Origin: Pseudonocardia cypriaca
Lineage (GTDB): Bacteria > Actinomycetota > Actinomycetes > Mycobacteriales > Pseudonocardiaceae
Assembly: GCF_006717045.1 (NCBI RefSeq)
Contig: NZ_VFPH01000003.1
Location: 930,001-994,000, forward strand
Direction of reading: 5' to 3'
DNA length: 64,000 nucleotides
Part shown: piece after piece, positions 29,661 to 36,644 of the stretch
How positions within the stretch are numbered: position 1 is the first letter of the stretch
How the letters are laid out: each line of letters starts with the position of its first letter
Translations under genes and position numbers: made by a program
The notes under the pieces: model-generated
What the model saw: the letters and a program-made list of their open reading frames with translations, nothing else
Databases searched by the model: none
Told to the model about the DNA's origin: nothing

Positions 29661-30146
29661 GTCGTGATGCTCCTGGGAAGTCGCTGATCCGGAGGAGAGG
29701 TCTTCGTGGCACACGAAGGGAAGAGCGCAGGATCTGACTGGTCGCGCCTGAGGCAGCGACACCTACCCGACGGAAAGAGTCACGTCGCGCAGCCCTGCAA
29801 GTGCTGAACCCTCTCCAGTCGCGCCTGAGGCAGCGACCGGGGCATCCAGCTCTGGTGCAGCGAACGTACCAGCCACGTGATCGGATGGCCAGACCTAGAT
29901 CCACATATTCACCGAGCCGCCTCGTGACGGCCGTCTCACCGACCACGGGTCGTCCCCAACCCCCGCGGCCGAGTCTCCCGACAGCCGGTTGACGCCCGGC
30001 AGGAGCGAACCTCCGGAAGATCCCTGGCGCACAAGACCTGGCGCGCATCGGAATGCGGCATGCCGATGCCGTGGCGGGTGCACGAACATTCGCGGACCAG
30101 CCACCCATGAACGCCGTGGCAACGTTCGTGCGAATCCTGCCCTCGG
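29661..30146. other. Intergenic region between hspR and the giant gene
   Basis: No convincing gene is seen in these 486 bases. They hold a duplicated 20-bp near-palindrome at 29741-29837 and an 8-bp inverted repeat (GCACGAAC at 30080-30087 / GTTCGTGC at 30124-30131) just past the hspR stop, possibly a weak hairpin. A promoter for the giant gene is expected, but I cannot assign -35/-10 boxes with confidence. Confidence 0.6.
29741..29837. repeat. Duplicated 20-bp near-palindrome upstream of the giant gene
   Basis: GTCGCGCCTGAGGCAGCGAC occurs perfectly at 29741-29760 and again at 29818-29837, with a 77-bp offset. Each copy is a dyad (GTCGC-GCCT / AGGC-GCGAC with one extra base). Two identical symmetric sites 81 and 158 bp upstream of the start codon suggest binding sites for a dimeric regulator. 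No regulator is identified. Confidence 0.7.
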
Positions 30147-30587
30147 CTACCGCTCCCGCGGCTTCGGCCGCCACACGACGATCGCTTGCCGGCGATCGAC
30201 GGGAACCAGTTCACGCCGATAGGACGCGTGCACCGAGGCGGCCGCCTGCTCGGCGGCGGCACGCGCCGCGGCGATTTCCTGCGTCATTTCTTCGATCTGC
30301 GCGCGAAGCTCGTCGACGAGCTGTTCCAGCTCGATGATCCGCTTGATTCCCGCGAGGTTGACGCCCTCCTGCTGGGAAAGCCGCTGCACCTCGCGGAGCA
30401 GGGCGATGTCGCGCGGTGAGTAGCGGCGCCCGCCACCCGCGGCCCGGCCGGGGCTGACGAGCCCCAGCCGGTCGTAGCTGCGCAGGGTCTGCGCGTGCAG
30501 GCCCGCCAGCTCGGCAGCCACGGAGATCACGAAGATCGGGCTGTCCATGTTCGCCCCGGGCGGGAGCCCGTGGCCGTCAGTGGTCAT
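30147..30587 (-). CDS. hspR: HspR, MerR-family repressor of the dnaK operon
   Basis: The 146-residue protein starts at ATG 30587, overlapping the dnaJ stop as ATGA. A MerR-type winged helix is visible (FVISVAAELAGLHAQTLRSY, then LGLVSPGRAAGGGRRYS), followed by a helical dimerisation tail rich in Glu and Ala. In actinobacteria HspR binds HAIR inverted repeats upstream of dnaK and needs DnaK as co-repressor; two such sites lie at 34374-34449. It is the last gene of the operon, so feedback control is expected. A second possible start (MDSPIF, ATG 30548) would give a shorter N-terminus. Confidence 0.95.
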   Translation of the reverse strand: MTTDGHGLPPGANMDSPIFVISVAAELAGLHAQTLRSYDRLGLVSPGRAAGGGRRYSPRDIALLREVQRLSQQEGVNLAGIKRIIELEQLVDELRAQIEEMTQEIAAARAAAEQAAASVHASYRRELVPVDRRQAIVVWRPKPRER

Positions 30588-31777
30588 CGCGTACCTCCGA
30601 GCAGGTCGGCCCGCGGGTCGAACTCCTTCGTGGCCTCGGCGTAGGACTGCAACGCCTCGGTGGCCTTGTCGTCGAGTCGCGCCGGCACCGCCACATCGAC
30701 GGTGACGAGCAGGTCGCCCGTCTTGCCCTTGCGCTGCACCCCGCGCCCCCGCACCCGGAACGTGCGCCCGCTCGCCGTGCCGGGCGGGATCCGCAGCGAC
30801 ACGGTGGAGTCGAGCGTGGGCACGGTGACGGTGCTCCCGAGCACCAGCTCCGGATAGGTGACCGGAACGGCGAGCGTGAGGTCGTCCGGGTTGCGCTCGG
30901 ACCGGCCGAAGAGCCGGTGCGGGGTGACGTGCACCTTCACGTACAGGTCGCCCGCCGGCGCACCGCCGCGGCCCGGCTCGCCCTGGCCCTTGAGCCGGAT
31001 CTGCTGGCCGTCGGCCACCCCGGCGGGGATGCGCACCGTGATCGTGCGGGTGCGCGTGCTCACGCCGTCGCCGCCGCAGTCGGGGCACGGGTCGTCGATC
31101 ACCCGGCCGGTGCCGCGGCAGTCGCGGCACGGCTCGGAGAACGCGAACGCGCCCTGGCTGCGGCTCACAAGTCCGACGCCACTGCACGTCGGGCACGTGC
31201 GCGGCGTGCTCCCCGGCCGCGAGCCCGTGCCGCCACAGCGCTCGCAGCGGCCCGGCGAGGTGAGGCGCAGCTGCACCTCGGCCCCCCGCACGGCGTCGAC
31301 GAAGTCGATCCGCAGCTCGCTCTCGACGTCGGCACCACGCTGGCTGCGCGTGGTGGTCGGGCCGGCGCCCCGGTTGCCGAACAGGCCGCCGAAGAGGTCG
31401 CCGATCCCGCCGGCACCGGGTGCACCGGGGGCACTCCCGGTGCCGGCCCTTGCGAACAGGTCGTTCAGGTCGAAGCCCTGACCGGCGGCGCCGGACCCGA
31501 ATCCGCCGGGGAATCCCCCTGGGCCGAACCCGCCACCGCCGGCGAAGAGCGCACGAGTCTCGTCGTACTCGCGGCGCTTCTTCTCGTCGGACAGCACCCC
31601 GTACGCCTCGGACACGGTCTTGAACCGGGCCTCCGCCTTGGCGTCGCCGGGGTTGGCGTCCGGGTGCAGCTCACGCGCGAGCTTCCGGTACGCCTTCTTG
31701 ATCTCGTCCGCCGAGGCGCCGGAGGCGACGCCCAGCTCGCGGTAGAAGTCCTTCTCGATCCAGTCCCGCTGGGTCAC
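30584..31777 (-). CDS. dnaJ: Chaperone DnaJ
   Basis: The 397-residue Hsp40 co-chaperone stimulates DnaK ATPase activity. The J-domain (residues of about 10-75) contains the HPD motif in ELHPDANPG. A Gly/Phe-rich stretch follows (GGGGFGPGGFPGGFG). The zinc-binding centre has four CxxCxGxG-type motifs (CERCGGTG, CPTCSGVG, CRDCRGTG, CPDCGGDG), and beta-rich C-terminal domains complete the protein. The GTG start at 31777 has a strong AGGAGG site and lies 19 bp after the grpE stop. The stop overlaps the hspR start. Confidence 0.97.
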   Translation of the reverse strand: MTQRDWIEKDFYRELGVASGASADEIKKAYRKLARELHPDANPGDAKAEARFKTVSEAYGVLSDEKKRREYDETRALFAGGGGFGPGGFPGGFGSGAAGQGFDLNDLFARAGTGSAPGAPGAGGIGDLFGGLFGNRGAGPTTTRSQRGADVESELRIDFVDAVRGAEVQLRLTSPGRCERCGGTGSRPGSTPRTCPTCSGVGLVSRSQGAFAFSEPCRDCRGTGRVIDDPCPDCGGDGVSTRTRTITVRIPAGVADGQQIRLKGQGEPGRGGAPAGDLYVKVHVTPHRLFGRSERNPDDLTLAVPVTYPELVLGSTVTVPTLDSTVSLRIPPGTASGRTFRVRGRGVQRKGKTGDLLVTVDVAVPARLDDKATEALQSYAEATKEFDPRADLLGGTR

Positions 31778-31796
31778 TCCGCCTCCTCTGCCTCTG

Positions 31797-32489
31797 TCAG
31801 GGCTCTACGGCCGGATCGGTTGGTGTGGTGCCGGGGCCGCCGTACCCGTCCGGTCGGGTCCGCCCCATGTCGTCGGCCCGGTCGGCCACGGTGACCATCG
31901 CCGGCCGCAGCACGCGGTCGGCGATGCGGTAACCGCGGCGCAGCACCGCGGAGACCACGGTGACCGTGGGCCCGTTGACGCTGCTGGCCTCGTGCTGCAC
32001 GGCCTCGTGGACCGACGGGTCGAAGGGCTCGCCCTCCAGCCCGAACGGCTCGAGGCCGAGCTTCTGGGTGACGGCCACGAGCTTGTCGGCGACGGACTTG
32101 AACGGGCCGGTGAGGTCACCGTGGGCCTCGGCGCGGTCGAGGTCGTCGAGCACCGTGAGCAGCTCGGCGACGAACTGCACGCGCGCCCCGACCAGCACGC
32201 TCTCCCGGTCGCGCTCGACGCGCCGCCGGTAGTTGGCGTACTCGGCGCTGACGCGCTGCAGATCGGCGGTGCGTTCGGCGACCTGGGCGGCGAGCTCGGC
32301 GGCCGCGACGGCGTCCGGCCCGGTCGCCTGCTCGGCGGGCTGCTCCGGTGCGTCGGGGACGGCCCCGGCCGGGTCTCCGGCCGGGGACCGCACCTCGCCG
32401 GTGACCGGGTCGATCCGGCGCCGGTCCCGGACCACGACCCGCTCCCCGTCGCCCCTGTCGGCGCCTTCGTTGCGGTCGTGGTCAGTCAC
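31797..32489 (-). CDS. grpE: Nucleotide exchange factor GrpE
   Basis: The 230-residue protein releases ADP from DnaK. It has an N-terminal disordered acidic/Pro-rich part, a long coiled coil (about residues 60-115, with DLQRVSAEYANYRRRVERDR) and a beta-rich head ending in the GrpE signature region (VSAVLRRGYRIADRVLRPAM). The GTG at 32489 overlaps the dnaK stop as GTGA, giving translational coupling. A Gly/Pro-rich tail of about 25 residues follows the head. Confidence 0.97.
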   Translation of the reverse strand: MTDHDRNEGADRGDGERVVVRDRRRIDPVTGEVRSPAGDPAGAVPDAPEQPAEQATGPDAVAAAELAAQVAERTADLQRVSAEYANYRRRVERDRESVLVGARVQFVAELLTVLDDLDRAEAHGDLTGPFKSVADKLVAVTQKLGLEPFGLEGEPFDPSVHEAVQHEASSVNGPTVTVVSAVLRRGYRIADRVLRPAMVTVADRADDMGRTRPDGYGGPGTTPTDPAVEP

Positions 32490-34348
32490 TTCTTGTCCTT
32501 CTCCTCGTCGACGATCTCGGCGTCCACCACGTCGTCGGCGCCGCCGCCGGCCTGCTGGCCGTCCGCCGGGCCCGCGTCACCGGGGTTGGCAGCGCCCTCG
32601 GCGCCCGGCTGCTGGTAGAGGGCCGAGCCCATCTTCTGGGACTCGGTGGCGAGCTTCTCCATCGCCGCCTTGATGGCCTCGGTGTCGGTGCCCTTGAGCG
32701 CGGTCTGCGCCTCGCCCAGCGCGCCGTTCACCGCGTCCTTGACGTCGGCGGGCAGCTTCTCGTCGTTCTCCTTGACGAACTTCTCCGTCTGGTAGACGAG
32801 CGACTCGGCCTGGTTGCGGACCTCGGCCTCCTCACGCCGCTTCTTGTCCTCCTCGGCGTGCTGCTCGGCCTCGCGCATCATCCGGTCGATCTCGTCCTTG
32901 CCGAGCGCGGACCCACCGGTGATCGTCATGGCCTGGCTCTTGCCGGTGCCCAGGTCCTTCGCCGACACGTTCACGATGCCGTTGGCGTCGATGTCGAACG
33001 AGACCTCGATCTGCGGCACACCACGCGGGGCGGGTGGCAGGCCCGTCAGCTCGAACATGCCGAGCTTCTTGTTGTAGGCCGCGATCTCGCGCTCGCCCTG
33101 GAACACCTGGATCTGCACGGACGGCTGGTTGTCGTCGGCCGTGGTGAAGATCTCCGACCGCTTGGTGGGGATCGTGGTGTTGCGCTCGATGAGCTTGGTC
33201 ATCACGCCGCCCTTGGTCTCGATGCCGAGGGACAGCGGGGTGACGTCGAGCAGCAGGACGTCCTTGACCTCGCCGCGCAGCACACCGGCCTGCAGGGCGG
33301 CGCCGACGGCGACGACCTCGTCCGGGTTGACGCCCTTGTTGGGCTCCTTGCCGCCGGTGAGCTCCTTCACCAGGTCGGTGACCGCCGGCATGCGGGTGGA
33401 GCCGCCGACGAGGACGACGTGGTCGATCTGGCCGACCGAGATGCCGGCGTCCTTGATCACCTGGTTGAACGGCGCGCGGGTGCGGTCGAGCAGGTCCGAG
33501 GTGATCCGCTGGAACTCGGCGCGCGACAGGGTCTCGTCCAGGAACAGCGGGTTCTTGTCGGCGTCGACCGTGATGTAGGGCAGGTTGATCGTGGCCGTCG
33601 ACTGGCTCGACAGCTCGATCTTCGCCTTCTCCGCGGCCTCGCGCAGCCGCTGCATCGCCATCTTGTCCTTGGTCAGGTCGATGCCGTGCGAGTTCTTGAA
33701 CTTGTCGACGAGCCAGCTGATGACCCGCTCGTCCCAGTCGTCGCCACCGAGGTGGTTGTCGCCGTTGGTCGCCTTGACCTCGACGACGCCCTCACCGATC
33801 TCCAGCAGCGAGACGTCGAAGGTGCCGCCACCCAGGTCGAAGACCAGGATGGTCTGCTCCTTCTCGCCCTTGTCGAGCCCGTAGGCCAGCGCGGCCGCGG
33901 TGGGCTCGTTGACGATGCGGAGCACGTTGAGACCCGCGATCTGGCCGGCCTCCTTGGTGGCCTGGCGCTGCGCGTCCTCGAAGTAGGCGGGCACGGTGAT
34001 CACCGCGTCGGTGATCTCCTCGCCCAGGTAGGACTCGGCGTCGCGCTTGAGCTTCTGCAGCACGCGCGCGCTGATCTCCTGCGCGGAGTAGGTCTTGCCG
34101 TCGACGTCGCCGGTCTTCCAGTCGGTGCCGATGTGGCGCTTCACCGAGCGGATCGTCCGGTCCACGTTGGTGACGGCCTGGTTCTTCGCCGACTGCCCGA
34201 CGAGCACCTCGCCGTTGCGGGCGAACGCGACGACGGATGGAGTGGTGCGAGCACCCTCCGAGTTGGCAATGACCGTCGGCTCGCCACCTTCGAGGACGGC
34301 GACGACGGAGTTGGTGGTCCCGAGGTCGATGCCGACCGCACGAGCCAT
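32486..34348 (-). CDS. dnaK: Chaperone DnaK (Hsp70)
   Basis: The 620-residue ATP-dependent chaperone starts MARAVGIDLGTTNSVVAV. Its ATPase signatures are visible (VFDLGGGTFDVSLLE; VVLVGGSTRMPAV), followed by the substrate-binding domain (LLLDVTPLSLGIETKGGV), a helical lid and a disordered acidic tail ending VVDAEIVDEEKDKK. ATG 34348 is chosen over an upstream in-frame ATG at 34402 because GGAGG precedes it and because the longer version would run through a HAIR operator. It heads the dnaK-grpE-dnaJ-hspR operon. Confidence 0.98.
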   Translation of the reverse strand: MARAVGIDLGTTNSVVAVLEGGEPTVIANSEGARTTPSVVAFARNGEVLVGQSAKNQAVTNVDRTIRSVKRHIGTDWKTGDVDGKTYSAQEISARVLQKLKRDAESYLGEEITDAVITVPAYFEDAQRQATKEAGQIAGLNVLRIVNEPTAAALAYGLDKGEKEQTILVFDLGGGTFDVSLLEIGEGVVEVKATNGDNHLGGDDWDERVISWLVDKFKNSHGIDLTKDKMAMQRLREAAEKAKIELSSQSTATINLPYITVDADKNPLFLDETLSRAEFQRITSDLLDRTRAPFNQVIKDAGISVGQIDHVVLVGGSTRMPAVTDLVKELTGGKEPNKGVNPDEVVAVGAALQAGVLRGEVKDVLLLDVTPLSLGIETKGGVMTKLIERNTTIPTKRSEIFTTADDNQPSVQIQVFQGEREIAAYNKKLGMFELTGLPPAPRGVPQIEVSFDIDANGIVNVSAKDLGTGKSQAMTITGGSALGKDEIDRMMREAEQHAEEDKKRREEAEVRNQAESLVYQTEKFVKENDEKLPADVKDAVNGALGEAQTALKGTDTEAIKAAMEKLATESQKMGSALYQQPGAEGAANPGDAGPADGQQAGGGADDVVDAEIVDEEKDKK

Positions 34349-34373
34349 GGTTTGTGCCTCCGATGGTTGGTAG

Positions 34374-34394
34374 CTTGAGCTGCCTTCACTCAAG
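34374..34394. promoter_or_regulatory. HAIR operator 1 (HspR site) upstream of dnaK
   Basis: CTTGAGC-N7-ACTCAAG lies 26 bp upstream of the dnaK start codon and matches the actinobacterial HAIR consensus CTTGAGT-N7-ACTCAAG in 13 of 14 arm positions. Its TTGAGT arm (minus strand) also resembles a -35 box, which fits repression by occlusion. Confidence 0.92.
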
Positions 34395-34428
34395 TCTGCC
34401 ATGCCTCGACCCAGAGCGTCGTCGACGC

Positions 34429-34449
34429 CTTGAGCCGGACACGCTCAAC
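34429..34449. promoter_or_regulatory. HAIR-like operator 2
   Basis: CTTGAGC-N7-GCTCAAC lies 55 bp (start to start) from operator 1, a weaker match with the same spacing. Two HAIR sites upstream of dnaK are typical of HspR-controlled operons. The rest of 34349-34529 shows no gene. Confidence 0.8.
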
Positions 34450-34529
34450 TTGCTACCAGCCCCAACGCACGACCTGGCGATCGTGTTCCCGGCACCTGTC
34501 GAGCCCTGCCCGACCACCGGGAGCGGCGG

Positions 34530-34958
34530 TCAGAGAGGCGCAGCGGGACGCGGCTCCACCCGGCCGGCCGAGGCGGGCGGCAGCGGGTCCTCCACCGGGG
34601 CGAGCACCCGGTGGTGCTCCGGGTCGGCCACCACGTTCTCGTCCGCGTCGAGGTACTCCAACCGGCCGTCCGGACCGAGGTCCGCGTGGTAGCCGGCGGC
34701 GGCGAGCTGCTGCTCGTCGAGATCGACCAGCAGCTCCCAGCGGCTCGGCACCACCTCGTACTCGGGCCACGGCAGGTGCCCGTACGCGTCGTGCAGGTCG
34801 GCGAGCAGCCCGACGAACACCTGCTGCCAGCGCAGCGGCATCGACTGCGCGAGGGAGCGCGGCACCACGAGGTGGTCCGGCGTGGCGCCGGGCGCCGGCC
34901 GGTCGAGGTAGTCCTGCACCGGCGTGGTGGATGCCGGGACGGAGCTGTCGGGGGGCAT
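34530..34958 (-). CDS. Small conserved-looking protein, last gene of the T4SS-like operon
   Basis: The 142-residue soluble, acidic protein has no signal or membrane segment. Notable stretches are LAQSMPLRWQQVFVGLLADL and a charged, beta-prone C-terminal half (EYEVVPSRWELLVDLDEQQL, YHADLGPDGRLEYLDADEN), ending in a Pro-rich tail. I do not recognise the family. ATG 34958 is preceded by a tandemly duplicated ribosome-binding sequence. It follows the NlpC/P60 gene by 59 bp on the same strand, so it is probably co-transcribed with the secretion-like genes. Confidence 0.75.
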   Translation of the reverse strand: MPPDSSVPASTTPVQDYLDRPAPGATPDHLVVPRSLAQSMPLRWQQVFVGLLADLHDAYGHLPWPEYEVVPSRWELLVDLDEQQLAAAGYHADLGPDGRLEYLDADENVVADPEHHRVLAPVEDPLPPASAGRVEPRPAAPL

Positions 34959-34959
34959 T

Positions 34960-34981
34960 ACTACTCCTGCACTACTCCTGC
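34960..34981 (-). promoter_or_regulatory. Duplicated ribosome-binding site
   Basis: The 11-bp unit GCAGGAGTAGT (minus strand) occurs twice in direct tandem immediately before ATG 34958. The proximal GGAG is ideally placed for initiation. The distal copy precedes an out-of-frame GTG. Confidence 0.7.
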
Positions 34982-35017
34982 CGTGGCGGATTGCCGAGCG
35001 CGACAGTATCGATACTG

Positions 35018-36037
35018 CTATGCGGAGTTCGGCGTGGTGCCGGGCCGCGTGGCCAGCGGCACGAGCTCCTTGAAGTTCCACGGCACGGGCCGCACCCGCA
35101 CCTGCTCGCCCGTGTATGGCGCCTCCACCATCTGGTCGTCGCCCAGGTAGATCGTGACGTGGTGGATCGTGGTGGGGTCGCTCGGGTCGGTCGCGTAGAA
35201 CAGCAGGTCGCCCGGCTGCGCCTGCTCGACGGGTACGTGTCCACCCGCGAAGAACTGCTGGCGCGACACCCGTGGCAGGTTGATCCCGGCCGCCTGGAAG
35301 GCGCGCAGGGTGAGCCCCGAGCAGTCGTAGGTGTTCGGGCCGGTGGCCCCCCAGACGTACGGCTTGCCGACCTCGCGGAGCGCGAAGGCGATCGCCGCGC
35401 CCGCCACGCCCTCCGGCAGCACCGCGGTGCGCCCGCATCCCGTCGGATCGGCGACGTCCGCCAGTCGCTGCACGAGCTCGGCGGCGAGGCCCTCCCACTT
35501 CGCGTAGGCGTCCGGGAATGCTGACCGCTGCACGGTCTGGGCCGCGACCGTGACCGGCATGGTCTCCCAGGCGGGGACCTCCAGCAGGCGCTCGATGAAG
35601 ATCCGCGTGGCGTAGACGGGGTCGGTGACCTCGGTCGGCGATCCCCATCCCTGGGAGGGGCGTTGCTGGAACAGCCCGAGCGAGTCGCGGTCGCCGTAGT
35701 TGATGTTGCGCAGGGTCGACTCCTGCATCGCGGTGGCCAGCGCGATCAGCCATGCCCGCGGCGGCGCCCCCATGTCACGGGCGACGCCGATGATCGTGGC
35801 CGCGTTCTGCCGCTGCTCGTCGCTGAGGTCATCGATGCGGGTGCCGGCCCGCCTGCCGGCGAGCGGGCCGACCGGGGCGCGCACGGTGGGATCGCACGCC
35901 CCGTAGCTGGGGGTGCCACCGCCGAAGCCGCCGGTGCTCGCGGTGAAGGCCATGAAACCGACGCCGAGGAACAGGCCGAGCGCCGCCACGAGGACGACGA
36001 CCGGCACGAGCAGCCGCAGCGGACGCAGGGCACGCAT
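35018..36037 (-). CDS. Bifunctional wall hydrolase: lysozyme-like plus NlpC/P60 (CwlT/VirB1-like)
   Basis: The 339-residue protein has an N-terminal membrane anchor (residues of about 8-33). A lysozyme/transglycosylase-like domain follows (ATAMQESTLRN with candidate catalytic Glu106; DSLGLFQQRPSQGWG). The C-terminal NlpC/P60 domain has nucleophile Cys239 in NTYDCSGL and His293 in IHHVTIYLG. Proteins pairing these two domains (for example CwlT of ICEBs1) open the peptidoglycan for Gram-positive conjugation machines. Position downstream of VirB4-, VirB6- and VirB8-like genes supports that role. The start is 10 bp after the previous gene. Confidence 0.9.
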   Translation of the reverse strand: MRALRPLRLLVPVVVLVAALGLFLGVGFMAFTASTGGFGGGTPSYGACDPTVRAPVGPLAGRRAGTRIDDLSDEQRQNAATIIGVARDMGAPPRAWLIALATAMQESTLRNINYGDRDSLGLFQQRPSQGWGSPTEVTDPVYATRIFIERLLEVPAWETMPVTVAAQTVQRSAFPDAYAKWEGLAAELVQRLADVADPTGCGRTAVLPEGVAGAAIAFALREVGKPYVWGATGPNTYDCSGLTLRAFQAAGINLPRVSRQQFFAGGHVPVEQAQPGDLLFYATDPSDPTTIHHVTIYLGDDQMVEAPYTGEQVRVRPVPWNFKELVPLATRPGTTPNSA

Positions 36038-36047
36038 GGTGACCCGC

Positions 36048-36644
36048 TCATTCCCGGTCGTAGCCGGCGACCCGCCAGCCGTCCTCGGTGCGCACGACCA
36101 GCACGATCAGCTTGAGCTTGTCGGTCGGCACCTCCACCTGCACCGAGCGGGCAGCGACGCGGACGGGGCGTGGCTCGCCGGTGACCCGCGTCGCGGGGAT
36201 GTTGTCGGGATCGACCCCCGAGAGCACCCCGAGGTACTCGTCGGTGGTCGTCCTGCGCAGCCCGTCCAGCCACTGCTGCGGCGTGGTGCCCGGCCGCGGG
36301 CGGACCCACGCCGCCGCCCAGCGGGCCGCGGTCTCGACGGCCGCATCCGGCGCCGCCGACAGGGGCAGCGGCGAGGGGGTGAGTTCGGGCACCGGGGGCA
36401 GCACCGTCGGAGTGGGGGTGCGCGGGGCGTCGGGTCGGCGAGCGGCCGAAGCGGCCGTCCCGCCGGAGGCGTCGGGCCCGTTACCCGTGCCCCTCGGCCC
36501 GAGCGCGGCGATCGCGAACGTCGCACCGACCGCCACGGCCACCACGACGGCCGTCGTGAGCGCGAGCCGCAGCGGTGAGCGCAGCGGCCACGCCCACATC
36601 GCCCGGTACGCAGCGGACCGGCCGTGCGGCGTCCTAATCGGCAC
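36048..36644 (-). CDS. VirB8/TcpC-like bitopic membrane protein
   Basis: The protein of about 198 residues has one membrane helix (LALTTAVVVAVAVGATFAIA) and a Pro/Thr-rich linker. Its C-terminal domain has an NTF2-like pattern (AARWAAAWVRPRPGTTPQQW, then EYLGVLSGVDPDN, then LIVLVVRTEDGWRVAGYD). This is the usual layout of TcpC/VirB8-type components of Gram-positive conjugation channels; the assignment is by architecture and context. GTG 36644 overlaps the upstream stop by 11 bp; ATG 36599 just before the helix is an alternative. Confidence 0.7.
   Translation of the reverse strand: MPIRTPHGRSAAYRAMWAWPLRSPLRLALTTAVVVAVAVGATFAIAALGPRGTGNGPDASGGTAASAARRPDAPRTPTPTVLPPVPELTPSPLPLSAAPDAAVETAARWAAAWVRPRPGTTPQQWLDGLRRTTTDEYLGVLSGVDPDNIPATRVTGEPRPVRVAARSVQVEVPTDKLKLIVLVVRTEDGWRVAGYDRE

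Noticed and set aside
29100..29241. Short regularly spaced repeats that could suggest a CRISPR array.
   Set aside because: The units are contiguous 15-mers in frame within a coding sequence, with no unique spacers and no cas genes.
25518..29687. Plus-strand open frame of about 1,389 codons with Leu/Arg/Val-rich sequence.
   Set aside because: It is antisense to the acidic and Cys-rich region: poly-Ser/Asp codons read backwards give Leu/Val/Arg runs. It has no independent domain or plausible start signal.
29605..30174. Minus-strand open frame spanning the hspR-giant gene gap.
   Set aside because: It overlaps the ends of both flanking genes, contains the regulatory palindromes, and has Arg/Gly-biased sequence without domains.
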